Assembly: GCA_029981855.1 (NCBI GenBank) | Contig: JARRCS010000019.1 | Span: 1 to 43,316, forward strand | Direction: 5' to 3' | Origin: Halanaerobiales bacterium | GTDB lineage: Bacteria > Bacillota > Halanaerobiia > Halanaerobiales > DTU029 | Length of the DNA: 43,316 nt | Shown here: positions 24,985 through 33,619 of the stretch, piece by piece | Numbering within the stretch: the first letter of the stretch is position 1 | Layout of the letters: every line of letters begins with the position of its first letter | Made by a program: the position numbers and the translations under genes | The notes under the pieces: generated by a model | Told to the model about the DNA's origin: nothing | What the model saw: the letters and a program-made list of their open reading frames with translations, nothing else | Databases searched by the model: none

Positions 24985-27900
24985 TAGCTACCCCCCTTAC
25001 TTCAGCTCCCTGTTCCTGGAAAAGTGCCTCTATTTCATCAACCAGCTGCCGGTTGCTGAAGCCCATGAGATCAATGGCATGGACCCGGCAGACCGCACTG
25101 CAGCTACCACAACCCTTACAGAGTACCGTATTCACCTCGGCCTTACCCGTCCCGGCATTAATACTAACTGCCTGATAGGAACAGACCCGTTCACAGGAAC
25201 CGCACCCCGAACAGAGGTTGGTGTTCACCTTTGAAACCATCGGCTCGGTCAGCAGATAATCCCGGGAAAGAACCATAGCCGCCCTGCTGGCTGCTGCCCT
25301 GCTCTGGGCTATCGATTCACCCAGGTTTTTCGGGCCGTGGGCCAGGCCGCAGACATAGATACCATCGGTAGCAAAATCCACGGGCCTCAACTTAATGTGG
25401 GCCTCCAGGAAGAACCCATCCTCATTTAAGGGAACCTTCAGCTGCTGGCTCAGGGTCTGATTACCCTCCTGAGGAATAATCGCCTTGGCCAAAACCAGCA
25501 GATCGATCTCTTCCTTAATTACCTTACCGGTAACCGGTTCCCGGTAAGATACCTTCAATCCTTTTTCTCCTGCTTTAACCTCAGGTTTAGCCTTAAGCTC
25601 ATACCTGATAAAATTGATCCCCAGTTTCCGGGCCTTACGGTAGTTATCTTCGTAAAATCCGTAAGTCCTCATCTCCCGGTAGAAGATGGTAATATCAATC
25701 TCCGGATTCCTTTCCTTGAGGAAGATGGCATTATTGACCGCCTGGGTACAGCATAGCCGGCTGCAGTACTCCCTTCCCTCTTCCCGGGAGCCTACACACT
25801 GAAACATGAATATCCGCCTGACCTCCGGACCCAGGGTATTATTCCGCAATCTCTCCTCCAGGTCAAGCTGGGAGATAACCCGGTGGTCCCGGGTGGCTAA
25901 ATACTCCTCCGTCACCAGCTCCTTCGCCCCGGTGGCAACAATAATTACCCCACCTACAACCTCGACATTACCTTTGCCCTTATCCAGCGAGGGTTCCAGG
26001 GTCAGGGTATAGTTGCCAATATAGCCATTAACCCGGCTTACCTGATAGCCCTTACAGACATCGATGGCAGGGTTATTTAGAACCGCCTCTTTTAAATCCT
26101 CAAGATAACCGGCCACAGGCCTGCCATCCATAGTCAGCATTAATCTGTTAGCATTACCGCCAAGTTCCTTTTCCTTCTCAATCAGGACTACCGGATAGCC
26201 CATCCCGGCCAGCTGGAGGGAGGCTGTCATACCGGCAACCCCACCACCGATGACAAAAGCCTTACTGAGCTTTTCAACCCTGATCCTTTCCAGGGAGCTG
26301 GCCTTTCTGGCTTTAGCCACCGCCCCTCTCACCAGGTCAAGGGCCTTGCGGGTCGCCTCTTCCTTCTCCTCCCGGTGGACCCAGGAATTCTGATCCCTGA
26401 TATTGGTCATCACCATCAGATAGGGGTTGAGTCCGGCCCGGGCCACGGCATCCCTGAAAAGGGGCTCATGGGTGCGGGGTGTACAGGAGGCAATTACCAC
26501 CCGGTTTAAGCCCTTTTCCTTGATGCGCCGGGCTATTAAATCCTGACTGTCGGTGGAACAGAGGTATTTTACATCCTCTGCATGCTCAACAAAGGGGAGC
26601 TTAGCGGCCTCCTCCTTAACCCACTCCACATCAACAACCCCCGCAATATTGCTACCGCAGTGGCAGACAAAGACCCCGGCCTTAACCCTCTCATTACCGG
26701 TAAACCTGTAGGGGCTCTTATCTTCTTCTGCTGAGTTATTAACTACATCTTCTTCCGGTAATTGATTAGCTAAATCTTTGTCTGGTGTATTCTGCACTAT
26801 CTCTGCCGCCAGGGCCGCTGCCCCGCTGGCCTGGATGACGGATTCAGGTATATCCTTCGGCCCGGTAACCACCCCGCAGGCAAAGATTCCCTCCCGGCTG
26901 GTGGAGAGCGGGTTAAATTCATCAACGGCGGCAAAACCGTACTTATTTACCCTGATCTTCAGCCTCTTCATCAGCTCGCTGATCTCTGCCGAGGGGCGCA
27001 AGCCTACCGCCAGCACCACCAGGTCATACTTTTCTTCCTTAAATTCTCCCTTTTCATCGATACCCTTAACAATAATATCATCACTCTGCTCATCCTTGAT
27101 TATCTCGGCTACCCGGCTTCTTTTAAAACTGATCCCCTCAGTAGCCTCTGCCGTATTATAATATCTCTCAAATCCCTTACCGAAGGCCCTGAGGTCCATA
27201 TAATAAATATCCAGGGTGGCAATTCCCTCAATATGCTCCCTGGTTATCAGGGATTGTTTAATCGAATACATACAGCAGACTGCAGAACAGTAACTCTTAT
27301 CTGTTCTCATATCCCTTGAGCCTGCACACTGGATAAAGGCGATCTTCTCCACCTTCTTGCCATCTGAAGGGCGTACTATCTGCCCCCCGGTCGGTCCGGA
27401 GGCACTTAAGATCCGCTCGTACTCCAGACTGGTTATGACATTGGGATAGCGCTTATAACCGTATTCGCCGACAATACCCCCCTGAAAGGCATCATAACCG
27501 GCGGCAAAGATAACTGCCCCGACATTAAGCTTAAAGATCTTTTCCTGCTGGGTATAATCAACGGCCTTTTTGTCACATACCTTTGAACATAAACCGCAGA
27601 CACCCTTATTCAGTTTGAGGCAGTGCTCCGGATCGATGGTCACGATATTGGGAACACCCTGGTCATAATACTTATAGATTGCCTTCCGCTGGGCCAGTCC
27701 CTGATTATAGGCATCCTCTACCTTGACCGGGCACTTCTCTATACATTCACCGCAACCGGTACAGGCATCTTCATCGATATAGCGCGGTTTCTTTCTGATC
27801 TTTACCTCGAAATCACCTTTCTGTCCCTGAAGATCAACCAGTTCACTGTAGGTATAGGTAGTAACCAGTTCATGGTTATAGCAGTCACTAACCTTGGGGG

Positions 27901-28075
27901 CCAGAATACAGGTTGAACAGTCATTGGTGGGAAAGGTTTTATCAAGCTGGGCCATTCTGCCGCCCAGGCTCGGTCTGTTCTCCAGGAGGTAGACCGGAAT
28001 TCCCATCTCGGCCAGATCATAAGCAGCCTGGATCCCGGCTATCCCTCCGCCGATTACCAGTACGGGTTTAGCCAT
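24965..28075 (-). CDS. hdrA: Tandem HdrA fusion: QmoA/HdrA-like flavoprotein joined to a second HdrA
   Basis: 1036 residues. The first half has an FAD loop VLVIGGGIAG (5-14), Cys53/56/65 (DCSTCILAP), a ferredoxin CTGCGECIEKCP (105-116) and CGLCSKVC. It ends near residue 455. After a linker, a canonical HdrA start follows (VFVCHCGSNIAG), then a second FAD loop FVIGGGVAGMTAS and two C-terminal ferredoxin motifs, CSGCGSCERVC and CKGCGSCSAVC. HdrA is the flavin site where electrons are split in bifurcation. ATG 28075 is used; it overlaps hdrC by eight bases. Single HdrAs are much shorter, so two flavins per chain are expected. Confidence 0.9.
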   Translation of the reverse strand: MAKPVLVIGGGIAGIQAAYDLAEMGIPVYLLENRPSLGGRMAQLDKTFPTNDCSTCILAPKVSDCYNHELVTTYTYSELVDLQGQKGDFEVKIRKKPRYIDEDACTGCGECIEKCPVKVEDAYNQGLAQRKAIYKYYDQGVPNIVTIDPEHCLKLNKGVCGLCSKVCDKKAVDYTQQEKIFKLNVGAVIFAAGYDAFQGGIVGEYGYKRYPNVITSLEYERILSASGPTGGQIVRPSDGKKVEKIAFIQCAGSRDMRTDKSYCSAVCCMYSIKQSLITREHIEGIATLDIYYMDLRAFGKGFERYYNTAEATEGISFKRSRVAEIIKDEQSDDIIVKGIDEKGEFKEEKYDLVVLAVGLRPSAEISELMKRLKIRVNKYGFAAVDEFNPLSTSREGIFACGVVTGPKDIPESVIQASGAAALAAEIVQNTPDKDLANQLPEEDVVNNSAEEDKSPYRFTGNERVKAGVFVCHCGSNIAGVVDVEWVKEEAAKLPFVEHAEDVKYLCSTDSQDLIARRIKEKGLNRVVIASCTPRTHEPLFRDAVARAGLNPYLMVMTNIRDQNSWVHREEKEEATRKALDLVRGAVAKARKASSLERIRVEKLSKAFVIGGGVAGMTASLQLAGMGYPVVLIEKEKELGGNANRLMLTMDGRPVAGYLEDLKEAVLNNPAIDVCKGYQVSRVNGYIGNYTLTLEPSLDKGKGNVEVVGGVIIVATGAKELVTEEYLATRDHRVISQLDLEERLRNNTLGPEVRRIFMFQCVGSREEGREYCSRLCCTQAVNNAIFLKERNPEIDITIFYREMRTYGFYEDNYRKARKLGINFIRYELKAKPEVKAGEKGLKVSYREPVTGKVIKEEIDLLVLAKAIIPQEGNQTLSQQLKVPLNEDGFFLEAHIKLRPVDFATDGIYVCGLAHGPKNLGESIAQSRAAASRAAMVLSRDYLLTEPMVSKVNTNLCSGCGSCERVCSYQAVSINAGTGKAEVNTVLCKGCGSCSAVCRVHAIDLMGFSNRQLVDEIEALFQEQGAEVRGVANESSRY

Positions 28076-28511
28076 CTTCTTCATCACCACCGGCAAGCCC
28101 GGTAATGGCCTGCTCAAGTCTCTTTCCCCCGTTTAAATGCTTTTTCACCAGATCCAACCTGTAGTTCCGTACGGACTTATCCAGCTCATTGATCTCCTGA
28201 AGCAGTGACTCCGGATAATAGCCTGCCTCACAGGACATCTCCCGTAATACCCGCATTATATCAGCAAACTTGACATTCTGGGGGCAGTGAGCAACACAGC
28301 GATGGCACTGGATACACTTCCATAGATCATCACTCTTGAGTACCTCTTCCTTCATCCCCAGTAAGACCTTCTTGATTATTAACCTCGGGTTATAGGACCG
28401 GTCAAGTTCGCTGATTGGGCAAGTCGCAGTACAGGTTCCGCAACTATAACAGTAGTTTATATTCTCGCCCCCGGGCCGGGCGCTGACTTCTTTTTTGAAA
28501 TTCTTATCCAT
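28068..28511 (-). CDS. hdrC: HdrC-like 4Fe-4S subunit
   Basis: 147 residues with two classical clusters, Cys21/24/27/31 (CYSCGTCTATCP) and Cys66/69/72/76 (CIQCHRCVAHCP), and a short helical tail. HdrC normally wires HdrA to HdrB, but no HdrB is encoded here, so its partner must differ. ATG 28511 is preceded by GGAGGTGG and stands one base after the metF stop. It overlaps the HdrA fusion gene by eight bases. Confidence 0.9.
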   Translation of the reverse strand: MDKNFKKEVSARPGGENINYCYSCGTCTATCPISELDRSYNPRLIIKKVLLGMKEEVLKSDDLWKCIQCHRCVAHCPQNVKFADIMRVLREMSCEAGYYPESLLQEINELDKSVRNYRLDLVKKHLNGGKRLEQAITGLAGGDEEDG

Positions 28512-28512
28512 C

Positions 28513-29436
28513 CTAATCCACCTCCGGTCTGGGATAAAGAGATGCCTTTTCAACGATGACAGGAGTAATCTTCTCCCACATAACGGGCATTAGATGTACT
28601 CCCCTGACACCCTCAATCTTCTTTACCCTCTCGATTGTCTCCACAGCCATTTCTACCCCTTCTGCCTCGGGGTCATCAGACTTCTCAAAGCGCTCAATTA
28701 CTGCATCAGGTATATCCATTCCTGCAACATGGTTCTTCATTATCTTTAAGGCCTTCACGGACCGGGTAGGTAGGATACCGGCCAAGATATAAACCCTTTC
28801 GTGAATGCCCAGTTTTCTGACCTCCTCCATCCAGTACTCAAATTTATCAAGGTTGTAGATGGCCTGAGTCTGAAAAAACTGGGCCCCGGCCTCCACCTTT
28901 TTCATCAGCTTGAGCATCTGCATCTCAAAGGGGTCAGCAAAGGGATTGGCGGCAGCCCCGATAAACATCTTCGGCGGGCTCTTCATCTCCTTCCCATTTA
29001 GGAGAACCCCCTTATGGACCATATCATGGACCGTCCTGACCAGCTGGACAGAGTCCAGGTCAAAGACATTCTTGGCTCCCTTATCCATCCCAAAACTCTG
29101 ATGGTCACCGCTCAAACATAATATATTACGTAAACCCAGGGCACTGGCGCCCAGGATATCACTCTGCAGGCCGATCCGGTTCCGGTCACGGCAGGTAGCC
29201 TGAATGATCATCTCCAGTCCTTCATCACTGGCTATTTTAGCTGCTGCAATACTCGACATCCTGACAATTGCCGTCTGGTTATCGGTGAGGTTAACCGCGT
29301 CAACATAACCCTTTAACATCCTGGCCTTATTGCGGATAAAATCCGGATCCGCACCTATCGGTGGTCCCATCTCGCTGCATACTACAAAATGACCTGCTTC
29401 TAATTTCTTCTGCAACCTAGAATAAATCTCAGCCAT
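28513..29436 (-). CDS. metF: MetF, methylene-THF reductase large subunit
   Basis: 307 residues, the TIM-barrel flavoprotein that reduces methylene-THF to methyl-THF. Signatures: VCSEMGPPIGADPD at the N-terminus, AVNLTDNQTAIVRMSS, ILCLSGDHQSFGM with the catalytic Asp region, and AQFFQTQAIYN. ATG 29436 is preceded by AAAGGGGT; the TTG at 29439 is less likely. It is translated between metV and hdrC with almost no gaps, which suggests a stoichiometric complex with these proteins. Confidence 0.95.
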   Translation of the reverse strand: MAEIYSRLQKKLEAGHFVVCSEMGPPIGADPDFIRNKARMLKGYVDAVNLTDNQTAIVRMSSIAAAKIASDEGLEMIIQATCRDRNRIGLQSDILGASALGLRNILCLSGDHQSFGMDKGAKNVFDLDSVQLVRTVHDMVHKGVLLNGKEMKSPPKMFIGAAANPFADPFEMQMLKLMKKVEAGAQFFQTQAIYNLDKFEYWMEEVRKLGIHERVYILAGILPTRSVKALKIMKNHVAGMDIPDAVIERFEKSDDPEAEGVEMAVETIERVKKIEGVRGVHLMPVMWEKITPVIVEKASLYPRPEVD

Positions 29437-29451
29437 CAATATACCCCTTTC

Positions 29452-30126
29452 TCAACCATCGAAATACTCCGTATTAACCAGTTTTCTGGGGCCACCATCT
29501 CTATATGTCTGCCAGTCCTTAGGGGGCTCATACCTGGCAAGTTCTTTCAATTTACCCAGCCTGACGGCCCTGTTATAGATCAGCTCCCAGCCGCAATCGA
29601 TCTCCGGGTTAACCTCACACTTGCCGTCCTGGGAACCTCCACAGGGGCCGTTGAGTAAACCCTTGGAACACCTGGCCACCGGACAAACTCCCATATATTT
29701 ATCGAGAACACAGTTACCACAGCCGATACACCTTTCGGACCATTCTCCCACACCTGTGGTTGCCCCGTAGAAGGAGGTATTTAAACCGGGTAGGATAACC
29801 CTATCGGGATACCTTTCTGCCAGATGCTGCACCCCGACTCCACAGCCCAAGGATAGAACCAGGTCGGTTCTCTCGACCTCTTCCTCTATTTCATCCAGAA
29901 ATTCAAAATCACACTGTCTTTTAACGGTAGCGGTCTCTATTTTAATATCCTTCTTTTGCTCACTGTAGTACAGCCTCAATAACTCGGCCAGGGCCTTAAC
30001 CTCTCTCCCCCCCCCGGCCATACTAACTGTAACACATGTGCCACAGCCTACTATAAACAGGGTCTCAAAGTCATCTCCCAGCATCTCGATGATTTCAGTG
30101 ATCTTCTTCTGTTCGGCTACTATCAT
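29452..30126 (-). CDS. metV: MetV, Fe-S/zinc small subunit of methylene-THF reductase
   Basis: 224 residues with the MTHFR C-terminal domain: FIVGCGTCVTVSMAGG, LSLGCGVGVQHLAE, ERCIGCGNCVLDKYMGVCPV, KGLLNGPCGGSQDGKCEV and PEIDCGWELIY. The many Cys suggest Fe-S clusters that bring electrons to MetF. It overlaps the preceding HdrA/MvhD hybrid gene by four bases (ATGA). Confidence 0.94.
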   Translation of the reverse strand: MIVAEQKKITEIIEMLGDDFETLFIVGCGTCVTVSMAGGGREVKALAELLRLYYSEQKKDIKIETATVKRQCDFEFLDEIEEEVERTDLVLSLGCGVGVQHLAERYPDRVILPGLNTSFYGATTGVGEWSERCIGCGNCVLDKYMGVCPVARCSKGLLNGPCGGSQDGKCEVNPEIDCGWELIYNRAVRLGKLKELARYEPPKDWQTYRDGGPRKLVNTEYFDG

Positions 30127-31478
30127 AAGTTACAATTACCCTCCTTCCACCGGGAAAGCAGACCGGCTAAGTCCTCTTCCATACGGGGAGCAAGCCGTTT
30201 AAAGATTACCCTGTTTTCTCCTAGATTAAGGACCTTTAACCTCTCATTAACCTCATTGACAATCCGGTAGGCCTTCCGGTCGCCGGAGAGGTGTTTGCAG
30301 GACTCCTCAAAACAGCCCAGTATCAGGAGCCTGTCAGCGGAATTACGTAGATAATGATAGATATCCTCCTTTTTGATACTACCGGCACAGGGGATTGTCT
30401 CTATCTTTAAATCACTAAATCTATCTTTCCCGGCCATCCTTTCCCAGGCCGTCCTGGCAGAGTTCTCACACATCAGCACCCTTAATCCCGTTTCTATTAG
30501 CTCATTATTATCCTCCACAATGGAAATGGCTGAAGCCGGACAGTGGGAGATACAGGCATTACAGCCCTGACAGGCCAGGTTTAGAACCTTCATGGCATCC
30601 AGTTCTTCATCCCGTTCGATAGCACCATGGGGGCAAATGCGGTAACAGGTATAACAGAGAATACACTTCTGGTCATCTACTTCCCTCCGGTCATTGACCA
30701 GGGGTTTAATATCCTGTAGCAGGAAACCGATCTCATTTAAGGTATATTCTGCTTCTTCAACCAGGTTCGAATAGGCCGTCGGTCCCCGGGATCCGCCGAG
30801 AATATAGACACCCCTTCGGCCCGACAGGGTGGACTGGAGGTAGACATTCTCCACCTGCAGAAAACCTGCCGGCCCCATCTCCAGATTAAGGATCCGGGCT
30901 ACCCTCTCTAAACCCTCTGCCGGTTTGATCTCCGGTGCCATCAAAATCTTTCCCTCCAGTCTCAGGGAGATATCTTCCCGGTTATAGCTAACCTCTCCGG
31001 CAGCGGAAATTACAAGATTCCCCTTTTCGTATTTTAAAAAAAGAATCCCCAGCCGGCGTGCCTCTTCAAAAAGCCTGTCATTATCCTTAATAAATCTCAT
31101 CGAGCGGTAGAAATAGTAAACCTGAATTTCTGGAAATTTTTTTGCTGCCGAGATCGCCATTTTTAATCCCCGGTTACTCATAATGGCAGGGGAGATGGTT
31201 TGATAATCCTGAATAAAGATAAGACAATCAACTTCTTTACCTTCAGGTAAATCATCTTCAAAGGACAAAACACCGGGAAGAGGTTTCTCCCTTTCAGCAG
31301 TAATATTTACAACTATGGTGCCGGTTTTAACCTCCCTGACCTTACCATCTCCATCCTTATAGGTTAGGTGGAAATCACCTATCTCTCCCCTGCACCTTAA
31401 CAGCAGCTCAGGGTCAACCTTTAGAGATTTCAAAGTAGGAGATTCAATTAAGTCACCGATAAAGACCACATCATACAT
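30123..31478 (-). CDS. HdrA-fragment/MvhD hybrid Fe-S protein
   Basis: 451 residues. The N-terminal ~260 residues resemble HdrA after its FAD loop (VYYFYRSMRFIKD, GVYILGGSRGPTAYSNLVEEAE) but lack the GxGxxG flavin motif. Two ferredoxin motifs follow, CILCYTCYRICP near 270 and CQGCNACISHCP near 300. The last ~110 residues look like MvhD (LMCENSARTAW, IPCAGSI, LILGCFEESCKH). It seems to be an HdrA C-terminal part fused to an electron-carrier domain. The missing FAD part may be supplied by the HdrA-like protein encoded just upstream. ATG 31478 follows AGGAGGAT. Confidence 0.78.
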   Translation of the reverse strand: MYDVVFIGDLIESPTLKSLKVDPELLLRCRGEIGDFHLTYKDGDGKVREVKTGTIVVNITAEREKPLPGVLSFEDDLPEGKEVDCLIFIQDYQTISPAIMSNRGLKMAISAAKKFPEIQVYYFYRSMRFIKDNDRLFEEARRLGILFLKYEKGNLVISAAGEVSYNREDISLRLEGKILMAPEIKPAEGLERVARILNLEMGPAGFLQVENVYLQSTLSGRRGVYILGGSRGPTAYSNLVEEAEYTLNEIGFLLQDIKPLVNDRREVDDQKCILCYTCYRICPHGAIERDEELDAMKVLNLACQGCNACISHCPASAISIVEDNNELIETGLRVLMCENSARTAWERMAGKDRFSDLKIETIPCAGSIKKEDIYHYLRNSADRLLILGCFEESCKHLSGDRKAYRIVNEVNERLKVLNLGENRVIFKRLAPRMEEDLAGLLSRWKEGNCNL

Positions 31479-31544
31479 CACATATCCTCCTGACGTTTAG
31501 TTCAATTAAGCCTCACTTCCATTCGAAATTTAATTTACCTTCAA

Positions 31545-31744
31545 ATTGCAAAAAGATGTTGGAGAGATCTGATGAACCCTAGAATCATCAAAAAATTTCG
31601 ACGCAACTCGATGTGCTAGTGTCTAAACCATCCTTGCGCAATTTAAAAGAAGGTTTAGACCGACGGCCTCGATGGTCTAGTGCAGAAACCATCCTTGCGT
31701 AACTAAAAAGAAGGTTTCTGCAATCGGAAACATCTATTTGCAGT
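31545..31744. repeat. Palindromic intergenic repeat, enlarged copy R5 (200 bp) with two internal hairpin modules
   Basis: Outer arms ATTGCAAAAAGATGTT and AACATCTATTTGCAGT. Inside are two tandem ~62-base modules. In the first, GTCTAAACC (31621-31629) pairs with GGTTTAGAC (31652-31660). In the second, GCAGAAACC (31682-31690) pairs with GGTTTCTGC (31713-31721). The lower stem bases differ between modules on both sides at once, so pairing is kept. The element sits inside the Hdr/Met operon. Confidence 0.85.
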
Positions 31745-31758
31745 TTTCATAAAGGAAA

Positions 31759-32805
31759 TTAACGGACAGCTGGCTGTAACTTCTGCTGGTTTATAATCTT
31801 ATAAGCGACATTCCTGCCATCACTGATAGTGGCCGCAATATCTTTAGGGCCTTTAATGGTTCCTGCCAGAAATATCCCTGTCTTAAGCTCATCTTCAATG
31901 GAAGAAAGGAAACCATGGTCATCTAATTGCAGATTAAAGAGCATAGACCAATGCTCATTATCCTGATTGGGATGAATCCCTTCTGATAAAACCAGCAATT
32001 GGGTTAAAAGCTCTTCTACCGCCCCTTTTCTCTGGTCCTCATAAATAATCCTTAAACCATCATCTTTTCCTTCCACTCTAACCGGTTTACAGTTAAGATA
32101 ATTAATTCCCGCCTCTTCCAGATTGGTAAAGCTTATATCCTGCAGGTAGCCACCCTCCTGCAGGTCCATAAAGAAGATCGTAATCTTGATTTCGGGAAAG
32201 AAATACTTCAGAACCCTGGCCATCCGGTAAGAATAACCACAGCAGACCCGGGAACAGTATCTGGCCTTTTCCTGAATACTCCGGGAACCATTACACTGGA
32301 TAAAGACAACCGATTCGGGTTTATATCCTAAAGCTAAAGGATCTTCCGTCTCCAGATGATCCTTCCTTTTTTTCATTAACCCTTCCAGCTCACTGGCCCA
32401 GATAATCCTCTTATCCTGACTGACCTCGGGTGTGCCTGTCTCCAGATCCGACCATCTGGTAAAGCCGGTAGCCAGGACAATGTAATCTAACCCGTCAATT
32501 CTCTGAAAACGACCTTCTCTTTCAATCCCCAGAGAGTAACTGCCGGGGTTTCTCTTAAAGTCATTAACCCTGGTCTGATATAAAATCTCTATCCCCGCGG
32601 ATTCTGTAGTTTCAGAGAAAAGATCATCAACCAGACAGAGATTGCATTTAGTGCAGACATCTACAGCCTTACACCCGTAATCCTTGAGATTGCCACCCAG
32701 TTTATTCTCTTTTTCGATAATGGTAACCTGATTACCGGCCCTGGCCAGTTCAACTGCAGCAGCTGAGCCGGCAATCCCTCCACCTATTACGGCTATTTTA
32801 CTCAT
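31759..32805 (-). CDS. HdrA-like FAD flavoprotein without ferredoxin domains
   Basis: 348 residues. The N-terminal FAD loop IAVIGGGIAGSAAA is followed by the HdrA-type Cys pattern VDVCTKCNLCLVDD, FIQCNGSRSIQEKARYCSRVCC and the terminal GIFLAGTIKGPKDIAATISDG. It corresponds to the flavin core of HdrA, with both ferredoxin insertions missing. AGAGGAGAG precedes ATG 32805. It follows acsE by 19 bases; the next gene encodes the complementary HdrA fragment plus MvhD, so the two may assemble into one functional HdrA-MvhD unit. Confidence 0.85.
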   Translation of the reverse strand: MSKIAVIGGGIAGSAAAVELARAGNQVTIIEKENKLGGNLKDYGCKAVDVCTKCNLCLVDDLFSETTESAGIEILYQTRVNDFKRNPGSYSLGIEREGRFQRIDGLDYIVLATGFTRWSDLETGTPEVSQDKRIIWASELEGLMKKRKDHLETEDPLALGYKPESVVFIQCNGSRSIQEKARYCSRVCCGYSYRMARVLKYFFPEIKITIFFMDLQEGGYLQDISFTNLEEAGINYLNCKPVRVEGKDDGLRIIYEDQRKGAVEELLTQLLVLSEGIHPNQDNEHWSMLFNLQLDDHGFLSSIEDELKTGIFLAGTIKGPKDIAATISDGRNVAYKIINQQKLQPAVR

Positions 32806-32824
32806 GAGTTCTCTCCTCTGTTCT

Positions 32825-33619
32825 TTAATCCAGTTCTCCTGCTCTGGCAGCCTTCAGGTATTTACTACCAAAGGGATCGAGATTTAACAGAACCTCGCTG
32901 GCCTTAACTAACTTCATTAAGTAATCATCCAGGGGATCGATTATTGCCGAATCAAGTCCCCTTCCCATAGCCAGTACCAGAAAGGCCTGGTTCAATAGTG
33001 CCCTTTTCGGCAGACCATAGGAGATATTACTTAAGCCACAGGTAATATGAACATCTGTGCCCCATTCGGTAATCCCGCTGATGGTATCGAGGACCTGAGG
33101 CCCGAATTCCCCGTTAACACTGATCGGCTTAATCAGGGGATCTAAAAAAACATTCTCCAGAGGTATGCCATCTTTATCCAGGTTATTGATCAATTTATCT
33201 GCCACCTTGAGCCTTTCCTCAGCAGTTTCGGGCATCCCCTCATCATCCATACAGAGGGCAATGACCCTGGCATTATATTCCTTAACCAGGGGTAGTATCT
33301 GCTGATATCTCTCCTTTTCGGCAGTAATTGAATTAATCATCGGTGTACCTTCATGAAACTCCAGGGCCTTCTTTAAAGCCTCCGGATTGGGGCTATCCAG
33401 GGCGAGGGGTTTATCGATAACCTCCTGGACTATCTTTACCAGCCATTCCAAATACTCAACCTCCTCATGAACAAAGGCCCCTGCATTAACATCAATAAAA
33501 TCCGCTCCCTTTTCCACCTGTTTTTGGGCAATATCTTGAATATACTCCTTATCCTTCTCTTCAATCGCCTTTTTAATCTCTTTCCTGGTTGAATTAATTA
33601 ATTCACCAATAATAATCAT
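32825..33619 (-). CDS. acsE: AcsE-like methyltetrahydrofolate:corrinoid methyltransferase
   Basis: 264-residue pterin-binding TIM barrel. Conserved motifs: IGELINSTRKEI, GADFIDVNAGA, PLALDSPNPEAL, INSITAEKERY, FLDPLIKPISVN and CGLSNISYGLP. These place it with the enzymes that move a methyl group between methyl-THF and a corrinoid protein. The corrinoid partner is probably encoded immediately upstream at 33943-34578. There is only a weak binding site before ATG 33619, but a 35-codon frame ends across this ATG, so translation may be coupled. Confidence 0.9.
   Translation of the reverse strand: MIIIGELINSTRKEIKKAIEEKDKEYIQDIAQKQVEKGADFIDVNAGAFVHEEVEYLEWLVKIVQEVIDKPLALDSPNPEALKKALEFHEGTPMINSITAEKERYQQILPLVKEYNARVIALCMDDEGMPETAEERLKVADKLINNLDKDGIPLENVFLDPLIKPISVNGEFGPQVLDTISGITEWGTDVHITCGLSNISYGLPKRALLNQAFLVLAMGRGLDSAIIDPLDDYLMKLVKASEVLLNLDPFGSKYLKAARAGELD

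Noticed and set aside
31545-31744. CRISPR array
   Set aside because: Only two related modules, each a hairpin with covarying stems, and no regular spacers or cas genes. It belongs to the palindromic repeat family.
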